This document shows, in pieces, positions 54,701-64,000 of a stretch of DNA of 64,000 nt (position 1 is the stretch's first letter; each line of letters starts with the position of its first letter). Made by a program: the position numbers and the translations under genes. Source of the stretch: Metaphire vulgaris (lineage: Eukaryota > Annelida > Clitellata > Crassiclitellata > Megascolecidae); NCBI GenBank assembly GCA_018105865.1, contig CM030832.1:18177519-18241518 (forward strand). Direction: 5' to 3'. The notes under the pieces are model-generated. The model ran no database searches. It worked only from the letters and a program-made list of their open reading frames with translations, and was not told the DNA's origin.

Positions 54701-57700
54701 ATATGACTACTAGATTTGAGATTGGTTTGCAACTGAGTGTCTGATCTTCTATAGCATATTAGTGTCACGTGACAGAGTCACATGACCCTATGTACCTGGT
54801 CTCTTGAAAATGCTGCAGAAAGTTGAAGCAATCCTTTGCTCTGAAGATCCGTCCATTCACAGTCAAAGTAGAAATCCTTCTTTTGATTACGACAGCCAAA
54901 ATACAGAATTCTTTTTCCTGGAATGACAAATACAAACTTGTTTAACTGTACATTAGCAAACTGAGGCAAATGAAAACCATCTGCCAAACAAGAGAACCAA
55001 TTCTGAAAACAAGGACCATCAAAACCAAAAGGACAGAAATGCTCTTTGGTCCAAGATTCAAATGGATGATTTAAAATATCTGAACCAGAGTTCAGAATTT
55101 TACAGAGCAATAAAAATGGCTGATGTTTAAGCAGAGTCACTTCTGTAGGTTAGCTGCCAAAATGCTGGGCAATACAGACTAGGGTCTATCGCTCACCTGT
55201 CTCGAAACCTCTGGAGGTAAGACAGGATATATCCTTCAAGGCATTCAGGTATTCATGCCAATACTGTATCCTAGTTGAAATTCATCAGACCACAAAAAGG
55301 GTCCAACTGAACCATCTGCATCTGGATGGCAACCCTCTTCCTGGAAATGAAAATCAGTGGCTTTCTCCTTTCAACGGTTTTCACTTGCAGTTGAAGACAT
55401 ATCTATTTAACATTTCAGCCAAATTACAATTATTATTATTATTATTATTATTATGCATCAGACTATGTTATACACGTGATCAGAAAATCAGGTCGAGATA
55501 ATATTAATGAATATAATTTTAAAGAGTCAATAAAATGGCTGATGTTTAAGCAGAGTCACTTCTGTACTTTAGATAGTTCTAATGATATGGGCAAGTTACA
55601 GTTCACACGGTGCATAGTATCTTCTCACCTGTCTTACCTCTGGAGGTAAGACAGGATACATCTGCTCAGGCATTGTAAGGTAATCATGCCAATACTGTAT
55701 CCTAGTTGAAATTCATCAGACCACAAAAAGGGTCCAACTGAACCATCTGCATCTGGATCGCAGTGGATCCTGAAATGAAAATCAGTGACTTTCTAATAGT
55801 CAATTAAATCACTGCTGCCAGTTACTTCACTGACACAGTTGCAGTGTATGAGCCAAAGTACAATTATTATTATTATTATTATGAATTAGACAATTTCTAT
55901 AGCACAGTAAACATGGCTAAGGCCAAAGACAAGAGCACTTTAACATATGTCACTTATATGCTATGTTAAATAAGTGTGCTTTTAGATTCTTTATGAAAAG
56001 CCCTGCAGAGTCAGCTTTAGTCACACTGTCAGGCAAAGAGTTCTATAAGACCGAGTTTCCTCGCCATGACCGATCTTTCTCCAAACTTAGCAGTCTTAGA
56101 TGAAGGAGGGCCAGTGACAGAACTTTCTTGTACGGACTGCAGCTGCGAAATATTTTCATTCATTCACCGTGGTTCTTTGCACCAATGTAGCTAGGTAGTC
56201 AGGGCAGTAGGGATAGTTTAGTGCTTGGTATGTGAGTCAGCAATGCTTATAAATGATGCGTTCCTGGATTCTGAGCCAATGGAGTCGGTCCCTCAACAGT
56301 GGTGTGATGAGTTTACAAAAGCGACTCCCAAAAACCAAGTCAAGTCAGGAGATTCTATAGCACCGACTGCCATGACCGATCTTTTCAAACTTAGGAGTCT
56401 TAGATGAAGGAGTACACTATTACAATAATCAATCCTGGACAATATGAATGCTGCAAACAAGTTCATTGCTGTGGTTCTTTAAAGGTTTTGTAGCTAGGCT
56501 CAGGCCCGTAGGGATAGTTTGATCCTTGGTATGTGAGTCAGCAGCCCATAAATGGTGGCTGCCATTCATGAGCCGGTGGCCAGTCCCTCAACAGTGGTGT
56601 GATGAGTTTACTATCGCAATGTTGCCAAAACCACTCATTTTTGATGTTACTACCGCCGACTCAAGCGATTCAACTGGCAATCCGGGGGGGACCAAGTATT
56701 GAACCCGTTACAATAATCTGCCCAGTGACATTACCAATCATCTATGAACAAGTTGTATTGCTGTGCTCAGTGGTATATAGTGAGACAGATCATTTTGATT
56801 CTTCTTAATTGGTAGTGGTAACAGCAAATCATGTAATTAATATGTGCCTCAAAAGACAGCATCTCATTTATGAGAACTCCCAAGAGACGCATATGCACAG
56901 AAGGGGTATGCTCTGCGGTCACAACAAGGGGTAAGTGACTTATTAAATTCTTCCTTCTAGGAGTGCTAACCCATAAGAATTCTGTCTCACAGGGTTTAAG
57001 GCTAGACGATTTGGTGCCGTCCACGTGATAATCACCGTTATACAGTCCATAATGCATGCTCATAATCATTCCCTTTCTGCGGGCAAGCAGGAGGCAAGCA
57101 AGAACCTACAGTCTGAAGTGAAGGCCATCAAATGAACACTTTGGCCTCAGAGTTAAAAGAGGACCTACAGCCACGAGACTTTCAAAATCACTTAAATCTT
57201 TTCATTCAGTTTAATAACTTATGCACACTTCATTGCAATATGGTCTGCGTCTGAAAAAATGTGTCGCAATTGTCTCATAACTAATCTTGTGCTGCTGACA
57301 ATTAACTCGGAGCATCGTAAATTGCTGTTCTACAACTCATCAGGATACAGAAACTGGGTTTCACTCACTTCATTTAATGCATTAAAAATACAGTGCAATT
57401 GCAAGCAACTAGATGACAATCTGGCACTGCACGTGTGATAAATCTCAAGTGCACTCAACAGTCAACATCAATAATCAACTTAAACAACTTCAAACTTGTA
57501 TAAAGGAAGAAGCAATTGTGGCCGCAAAGAGACCTTGGTTGCCTTGAGCCACTGACTCCTGGATGAATGCTCGGAAGGGAGCGCATCCAGTCCCCGGTCC
57601 AACCATTATCACTGGAGCACTTCGATCAGATGGAAATTCAAACAATCCTTTCTTTATCCAAATAGGTACACGTACTGGAGTCACTGATTAACAACAAATT

Positions 57701-60700
57701 CAAAGAAACATTCGCATATCAAAAACTAGTGAACTGCATGTCTAAGTCAAAAACATTCACACTAAAAATGAGCAAAATAACTGAGAAAAATTCAAACAAC
57801 AAGCCATATTAATATTAGGCTGATCTCTGCTAAGTGAAAATAAAAGCAAGCCTTAATCAATCAATCAATCAATAAAATAAAGGGCAAGCCAGCACACCAA
57901 ATCCAAATAGAATTAGAGCCAGGTCAATCCGCAAGATCAGTCAGAACAGCGGGGGAGCAATCTAAGTTAAATTAGCAATCTAATTGATATTACAACTCAG
58001 AGCATATATCACGGACACGGAGAATTATGTATGTCCAGTAAAACAATGCCAACCAACACTTTCCATATTTACTTTGAAATAGTTTAAAGTAAATTAATTG
58101 ATTTTATGATTAGACTATCAAACTGATTCAGACAAAATGACATTTGTCAGTTTCTTTCTTTCCACGCTTTTCAAAGATTTATTATTTCATAATCCTATCT
58201 TCTACATCCGTGATTCCAAAACCAATAATCATAGACTAACGTTCACTCATCAACAACTCTTTTCCGAACTGTTGTTGTCTGATAGCTGCTACTAAAGCAA
58301 TTCTGTCATTCTCCTCAAGAGGATTTTGTTGAAGATAACTGCAGTTGGAGTCTGTTTATCAAAGCCACATGGATGGCAGTGTTTGTCCTGACATGGCGAT
58401 GCACACCTTGCATGACACCATCAGTAGCTGTCAGGCTCTTCTGTTGTTGAATTCCTCAACAGACAGTTCTATGATGAGCTGATCAAATGAGGAGAGACAA
58501 GAAAGGAATTGATGCAGTGACTGTCACTTGTGCATCTCAAAATATTATAAAATCGATTCTCAGTATAACTTTAACCAATGGAAGGACTATTGTTATGGTA
58601 GCTGCATAGATATGCAAAACTTTCAGCGGAGTGATGAAACACTCAATTTATAATCAGATTTTCTTGATTCTCCATCATCATTGTATAAAATCGTGCAAGG
58701 ATTGTCAATACTGTCCATCTCAATTTTATTCTACAGCGCTTGAAATGTGATGCTTCTCAGACATTTCAAGCTGCACACTATACTGTACACACTACACAGT
58801 CTTTCAAAAATCTACTCTCCATAAAAAATTTCAAAAGATTACAAAGTTTTGACACAAAGCAACTATTGCATAATTCCGATTCTCTTCTTTACATGAACCA
58901 ATCAGTCAATCAAATCTATAGTGCCAGTATCAGCAGTTTTTGTAGAAAATACAATAAGAATTATAGAATGGTAATGATAAAGAGGGCAGTATGATTGGCA
59001 GGGGTTTCATTTGCAGATCGATGGGCCAAAATAAATTACCTTTTTGACATGAATGGCAAAACCCAGTCTCACGGCTAACTACAGTGAAGCCTGGCCTTTG
59101 GCTTCAGTCGACCTCTCACTTTGTATTCTTGAACTTAAGAGACAATGGAAAGCATTCCATCGTCCAGGCCTTGGAAATCAGCCAAAGTGTATGCAAAAGT
59201 CAACAGAAATCAATCTTAAAGTAACCAAACTGACCTGAAGAAGGAATTAAACCGGAGAGATAATGCGAACAGACACCTCGCCGAGGAGCCACAAGATTTG
59301 TTCTGTACTTGACAACAGCCACAAGCAACTGCAACTGATTAGGAACGACCTGCAAAGACACAAGAACAAGAAGCAAAAGATGATGAATGGGTACACATGC
59401 ACTAAATGACCTTACACCGATAAGCAAAATAATTCAGTGATTTGATCCAATTTGCAATAATAAATTTACCCAATTGAAAGTGATTATATTAGAACAACTG
59501 AAGCTCAACAAATAACGTTTCCTTTTGCCTAAAATCTCGATTTCACTTTCAGTATCTTGGATAAATTTTCTCTTTTGAAAATAAATCATGTAAAGTGTTT
59601 TTAAACAAATGAGAAGCTGACCAGCTGTGATGACGCAATGCTGAAGGCTCGTGGTCTAAGAGGCGGAATCATATCAAACAGGTAGTTGAACTGAATGTGA
59701 CTGGTGGCTCCAGGAAAATCCTTCAAAACCTGAATTAAGACCACCAACCATAAAAAACCCCATCATTTATCAAAATATAAAAAGTGCTCTAATCACGCCA
59801 TCCTTGTCCTTGTCATCCTCATTGTCATCATCAGGCCCTCTCTCCATCATCAGAACTCTAATAATGCCAGATGAAAAAGCTAAACATAAAGATGACAAAG
59901 CGGCAGATGACATCCTCAGTTCAAATGCTCTCACCTCGACAACACTTCTCTTTGGACGGTTGCAGTAATTAAAAAGTTCTTCCTGAAATATCACACCATT
60001 AAACATTATTTCTTATTTTTAGGGGCAGTAAGATAGCAGAGTTGTAACAATATTGGCACGGACATCCGAAGGTTGTAGGTTCAATATCTGCAGGGGCCCT
60101 AAGATTGACTCAGCCTTCACTCGCTAGAAGGCAGTCACAAGGTGAATAGCAGTTGTAATGCTGTGCAGTCAATTTGGTACACTCTGCTACACACTGGCCT
60201 GTATCCGGTTTACGTCAGTAATATTGCACTTCAAGACATCACGCACAAAATATCGTGCTTCAAAATGTAGCGAAAATTGAATGTAGCTTTTTTACTATTC
60301 AAAAGATGCAAAACAGGCATTTTTCGCCTGCTTTCAGACCACAGGCCTACTTTTAAGTCCTGAAAACAAGAAAACTAAACTCCAGAAGACTTATTCCTTG
60401 GGCTCACACTGGCACTTACATGCCCAGCATCCCAATACAAACAGGGCCAATGGGGTAAGTACACAGTAGGCCTTTGGCCTAATCCAAAACCCCAAACCCT
60501 AATCTTGCAGGCCCACTCCTAACCCAAAAATAGGTCCTTATCACATTTTTAAAGCTCATTTTGCACAATATTATTGATGTCAACTGCCTTTATCCATGGC
60601 TGCCTGGCTGAAGAGCTATGGAAATGGAGATCAGTGATGCACTACAAACCTTACAGGTTTGGGAAAGGACTTGATTTTTTTATTATTATATATTATGATT

Positions 60701-61638
60701 ATTGATTGTTATATAGTATTGTTATTATTACTACACATTACAAATACAAAACATCTGCAAACAAAAATATAATTGCACACAAAACAGCACCATAAAAACT
60801 TTGCACACACACACACACACAAACACAAACACACACACACATACTGAGGCAGACACTGAACCTAGAGTTACAACATCCATCAAAACTAAAGAAATTATTG
60901 CCAGTTGGCTCCTTAATCAAAAGCAGAAATTAGATTTGCCAGTGCTGATGTCAACCAACCTGACCCTGAGCAGAACAAAATTCTATGAGTTTACTTTTTT
61001 CGAGTTCATTATCTGTAAAATGCAGCAGAAGTTCCCAGAAGTACATCTTAGGAATGCTGTTAATGTCAAAGTAGCTTTCCACAAGATACTGAATGGTAAG
61101 TCGTCCTCTGAGTCTCACAGGTACTTAAACAAGAAACAATGCACAAAAGCAGTTCTGCATTTCAAAATAATGAAAAGCTTAGCATAAAATTCATTTTCTA
61201 ACCAGTTTCTTACCCTCACAAAAACCAAAAAATTTTACTGAATGTTTACTTCATTACATTGATTCTAAATGAAATTCAAAGCATCTGGTCACAAATCTCA
61301 TTTGAAATATCAGAGGCAGACTATGAACACCATCTCCAAAGCAACATTGATTCTCAAATTCTTTGCATATTCCACGACTGAATTGTGAACCAGACCTTCA
61401 AATTCAAGATTGTCCCAGAAGAAATACATTCCCAACTGTATGTGAACAAAAGGAAAACACTAACACAATACCTTCTTCTTTTTCGTCTGAATGTCTTAGA
61501 ATCACGACATCAGATGAGTTTAAACCAAGAAGTTGAATAAATTCCTCCACAGTGTCGGCCATGTTTTTAGGCTGAACGTAGCAAATGTCACCAGCAAAAT
61601 ACCTGCAAAATGCAAAAGCACAATATATGAGATTCTTC

Positions 61639-61702
<64 letters not shown>

Positions 61703-62799
61703 CTCTCTCTCTCCCTCCCTCTCTCCTCCTCCCACACCACACCACCCACTCCCACACACCTCTCCCTCTCTCTACAGAACAGAGGAACTCTAGACATCCA
61801 AAAATCATCAAATACTTGAAAATTAAAACAATGATGCTGTAATTCTGGGCTAAATTCCTGTTTCTTACAATTCACACCAGAACATGTCGGTCAATTGTCA
61901 TAAGTAAACAAAACTCATTTGAGTGAAACTGATTCAAGCAAAGTAAACAGTCACCACATCACTACCATCATCACCTCTACAGTAAAAGACACAACAGTCA
62001 CAAATGCCTCAACCGTTTTTACTCTATCTATCTAATCGGCATATGTAAGGACAAAACAAGAGGATGAAAATGCTCAGCTTTAACTTGGAGCCAGTGATGT
62101 CCAGTGTAATCAGCCTGACATCCTGCCAGTGATCCACAGCAGTCACACGTCTATTGTCAGTTACGACCGCATAGAAAGGATCCTGCTCATCACAGTTCAG
62201 TTCCTGCACTTTCCAACCGATCTGCTTTTACGTCTGGCAGTTGTCTTGATCCAACAGCACTGATGCTGTGGTCAGTAAATGTTGCCTGATATGTTGAAGA
62301 CAAACTGGAAAACCAAGAACAGAAAAAGAATCTCACAGCCAATGACTAAGGACAATGCAAAATGACAAAATGCAAACATGTCTTTCAACAAAAAATTTCT
62401 CAAATGAGATAATCCTGAGGCCAGAAAGCAATTGGGACAATGACAAAAATTAAAAGATATCAAACTTCTACGTTGATCTGAATGAAACTGACTAATAAAT
62501 GATTGATCAATAAGTGACATCTGTCATGAAGCATGTACGGTAACCAAAGTCATCAAAATTGCAAATAATTTGTCGTCCTCTTTTAAGAGCAAAATACGAA
62601 TTTTAAACAATTCAATAATTCCCCTAAGATATTTCAATTTGGTATGCCACTAGCTCATCAAACAACTGCGGAATGTTTCGCCTCCTCAGATGCGTACAGA
62701 GTGTTGTCAGGGATGATTTCCAGCCCCGGTGACAGAGGAAACAGCTGAAGAACCTTCGTCATAAGCTCCTTTATCCAGGGACTGACGACAAACTCTGAA
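51783..62799 (-). CDS. NDOR1: NADPH-dependent diflavin oxidoreductase 1 (C-terminal part; 5' exons beyond window)
   Basis: Passes electrons from NADPH through FAD and FMN to anamorsin (CIAPIN1) for cytosolic iron-sulphur cluster assembly. Exons on the minus strand: 62799-62667 ([20 protein letters not shown]), 62221-62085 ([20 protein letters not shown]), 61602-61472 ([20 protein letters not shown]), about 61107-60960 ([20 protein letters not shown]...CSAQGQ), 59982-59935 ([16 protein letters not shown]), 59729-59622 ([20 protein letters not shown]), 59349-59235 ([20 protein letters not shown]), 57683-57534 ([20 protein letters not shown]), 54917-54796 ([20 protein letters not shown]), 54302-54208 ([20 protein letters not shown]) and 51927-51783 ([11 protein letters not shown]...RYQMETWS, stop). 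RAFSIASS is the FAD motif, [10 protein letters not shown] the NADPH motif, and the penultimate Trp is the residue that stacks on FAD. Junctions are GT-AG and in phase, except that the acceptor of the 61107 exon is uncertain (61088 also possible) and a tiny exon may be missing there. The FMN domain must lie right of 64000. Confidence 0.93.
52104..52986. mobile_element. hAT-like element, TAGAGAGTGACAC termini (883 bp)
   Basis: Left TAGAGAGTGACAC, right GTGTCACTCTTTA, perfect duplication ACTGGAAG (52096-52103, 52987-52994). The right subterminal region is rich in GGGGACGGG and CGGGGATGG-like units. The TAGAG start is typical of another hAT lineage. It lies in the last NDOR1 intron. Confidence 0.85.
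53015..53286. mobile_element. pogo/Tigger-like MITE (272 bp)
   Basis: It starts CAGTAGAATCCGGATATAAT and ends ACGGGAATCTACTG, with TA on both sides. Internal TATATCAAA and TATATTGAA units are typical of such MITEs. It lies 20 bp from the duplication of the preceding hAT element. Confidence 0.85.
53935..54022. mobile_element. Fragment of the same pogo-like MITE
   Basis: GATATATTGAAACTCAGATA and the end GCAGGATTCTATTG followed by TA match the right part of the element at 53015. Confidence 0.6.
55090..55800. repeat. Tandem duplication of about 430 bp in an NDOR1 intron
   Basis: AAATGGCTGATGTTTAAGCA occurs at about 55115 and 55534. CTCTGGAGGTAAGACAGGAT, then CCAATACTGTATCCTAGTTG and ACCACAAAAAGGGTCCAACT, occur at 55210-55320 and again at 55640-55745. 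The two units are separated by ATT microsatellites. Confidence 0.85.
55870..57069 (-). mobile_element. Decayed L2/CR1-like LINE with internal duplication
   Basis: Minus strand 57069-56770 reads [56 protein letters not shown] and QLRRIK, the post-active-site region of the reverse transcriptase. C-terminal pieces lie at 56130-55900 ([13 protein letters not shown]). Between them a segment of about 300 bp is duplicated (CATGACCGATCTT at 56068 and 56371; GTCCCTCAACAGTGGTGTGA at 56288 and 56582). Located in an NDOR1 intron. Confidence 0.75.
57690..59234. other. NDOR1 intron, no other gene seen
   Basis: AT-rich intron sequence. The frame at 58740-58994 shows no recognised motif. Confidence 0.5.
60022..60170 (+). 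mobile_element. Decayed tRNA-headed SINE
   Basis: GGGGCAGTAAGATAGCAGAG, then GGTTGTAGGTTCAATATCTG and GGGCCCTAAGATTGACTCAG, are collinear with the SINE at 41285. The body is recognisable only at its start (GAATAGCAGTTGTAATGCTG). In an NDOR1 intron. Confidence 0.75.
60807..60842. repeat. (CA)n microsatellite
   Basis: CACA array with AAAC interruptions in an NDOR1 intron. Confidence 0.93.
61643..61765. repeat. (CT)n microsatellite
   Basis: CTCT array with CC and CCTC interruptions, about 40 bp upstream of an NDOR1 exon on the transcribed strand. Ser-Leu and Glu-Arg frames through it are artefacts. Confidence 0.95.
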
Positions 62800-62942
62800 C
62801 TGAAAATAAAACCACAAGAGATCTCTAATGGATAAAAGAAAAGCCACACGCTCCTGTCACACTTCAAACACCAGTAAAAATCACTCAAAGAACAAGAAGA
62901 AAAATAGGACAATTAACTCCAGTCTTATGAGTATCTTGTCTG

Positions 62943-63955
62943 ATGTTTACTCTGCTACTGACCTATCTGAGCTTACATTGCTTTACCCGTTTTGATGTTT
63001 CAAGTGCCTGTGATACGGTTGATCACGACATATTGCTGAAAAGTCTGAAACTCTCATTAGGGATTTCTGATCAAGCCCTTCAGTGGTTTTCATCCTATCT
63101 CTCTAACCAATCTCAAATGATTGTTATGGAGCATTCCCGATCAAACTGGCTTCATGTCCCTTTTGGTATTCCCCAAGGTTCTGTGCTTGGTCCTCTGTTG
63201 TGCAAACTTTACACTGCTGACCTTTGCTCTTTAATTAGCTCATTTGGCTTCACTGTGCACCTCTATGCTGACGACATTCAAATTTACAGACATGGCCCTC
63301 ACTCTTCAGTTTCAGCTCACTCAGTAGACAATATAATTCCAACTCTTCAAGATTGGATGTTCTCTAATAGACTTCAACTAAATCCTGACAAAACTCAACT
63401 TATCTGGCTTGGTACTAAACATCTGCACAATAAAATTGACTATGACTCACTGAACTCTCTCTTTCCTAAACTTTCTTTCTCAAATTGTATCAAGAACCTT
63501 GATATTTACTTTAACAGTAACTTGACCTTCAAATAGCATTTTGCTAGGCTCTCTCGGTCCTGTTTTTACCAACTTAGGCAAATTCGTTCTTCACTTTCTC
63601 TGTCTGCAGCCAAATTTCTGGTTTGTGCTTTTGTTGCTAGTAGGCTAGATTATTGCATTTCTCTTTATTTTAGTCTGCCCAAAAACCTGCTTTCCACTCT
63701 GCAATCTGTCCTAAATGTTGCAACTCGTCTTGTGGCTAAAGTTCCTCGCTACTCTAGCATCCCAGATTTTATGCCTAACACCCTACATTGGCTTCCAATT
63801 TCTGACTGTATTAAATTCAAACAAGTAATTATTGTTTCTGCAGCACTCCGAGGTCAGGCCCCGTCTTACATTATTGTCACCGTTTTCCACTGCACATCGC
63901 CTGCTCCGCTCCACTGATCGGAAGAATGTTTATGTTCCTAGACAGTGATATATTA
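62943..63955 (+). mobile_element. 5'-truncated L2/CR1-like LINE in an NDOR1 intron
   Basis: Frames read DTVDHDILLKSLKLSLGISD, GIPQGSVLGPLLCKLYTADL, the active site YADDIQIY, RLQLNPDKTQLIWLGT and LSFSNCIKNLDIYFNSNLTF, stop. They then continue without break as ARLSRSCFYQLRQIRSSLSL, ASRLDYCISLYFSLPKNLLS and LHWLPISDCIKFKQVIIVSA. Only one stop (63536) interrupts, so the copy is fairly young. The endonuclease and N-terminal palm are missing. Confidence 0.9.
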
Positions 63956-64000
63956 CTGAACGGTAACGAAAATTAGAACTGAAATTAAAGGAATCCGTTA

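Noticed and set aside
60801..61187. 128-codon plus-strand frame as a gene
   Set aside because: It is the shadow of an NDOR1 exon on the opposite strand (60960-61107) plus a CA microsatellite.

Overview
The window is eukaryotic nuclear DNA from an invertebrate animal. Its genes are broken by spliceosomal introns with GT-AG borders, its proteins are metazoan-type, and it is packed with transposable elements and microsatellites. No conventional tRNA, rRNA, CRISPR or operon structure is present. The palindrome TAGGCCTA is unusually common. I cannot name the phylum from this sequence; a marine invertebrate is the best guess.

Four host protein genes can be supported. (1) 887-6600 (+): a four-exon gene for a 387-residue, mostly helical protein that I do not recognise. 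(2) 10279-18304 (-): a secreted-type alpha-carbonic anhydrase with seven exons found and the signal-peptide exon missing. (3) 45132-46442 (-): an intronless type II membrane glycosyltransferase of the GT61 (EOGT/POMGNT2-like) group. (4) 51783-62799 (-): the C-terminal two thirds of NDOR1, the diflavin reductase of cytosolic iron-sulphur assembly, in at least eleven exons; its FMN-domain exons lie beyond the right edge. The four genes are unrelated in function and show no sign of co-regulation.

The rest is mostly mobile DNA. Non-autonomous hAT-like elements dominate. They begin CAG and end CTG, and a dozen or more are bounded by perfect or near-perfect 8-bp target duplications that can be read directly (3925, 8391, 13472, 14617, 15817, 22505, 23801, 26222, 27380, 27518, 33659, 38196, 38573, 41600, 44053, 52104). 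Three carry decayed or nested coding material: hAT transposase C-terminal fossils at about 14960-15300 and 17080-17340, and a 5'-truncated LINE at 33.9-37.2 kb with an almost complete 699-codon endonuclease/reverse transcriptase frame. Other LINE fragments lie at 5.5, 7.7, 11.4, 20.5, 28.7, 29.4, 39-40, 50.8, 51.3, 55.9-57.1 and 62.9-63.95 kb. A Mutator-like element (9-bp duplication) sits at 32.2 kb and a pogo/Tigger-like MITE (TA duplication) at 53.0 kb.

The most unusual structures are: (a) a 20-bp motif, GATGACCTTTTTTGCTTGTC, recurring inside elements whose termini differ; (b) a 33-bp element at 14797 made of little more than two terminal repeats, yet flanked by a perfect 8-bp duplication; (c) two SINEs 0.5 kb apart that share body and tail but have different RNA polymerase III heads, one tRNA-like and one 5S-rRNA-like; (d) a roughly 2.4-kb inverted duplication (48.3-50.7 kb) of a transposon-like coding sequence; and (e) natural filled/empty site pairs within the window.
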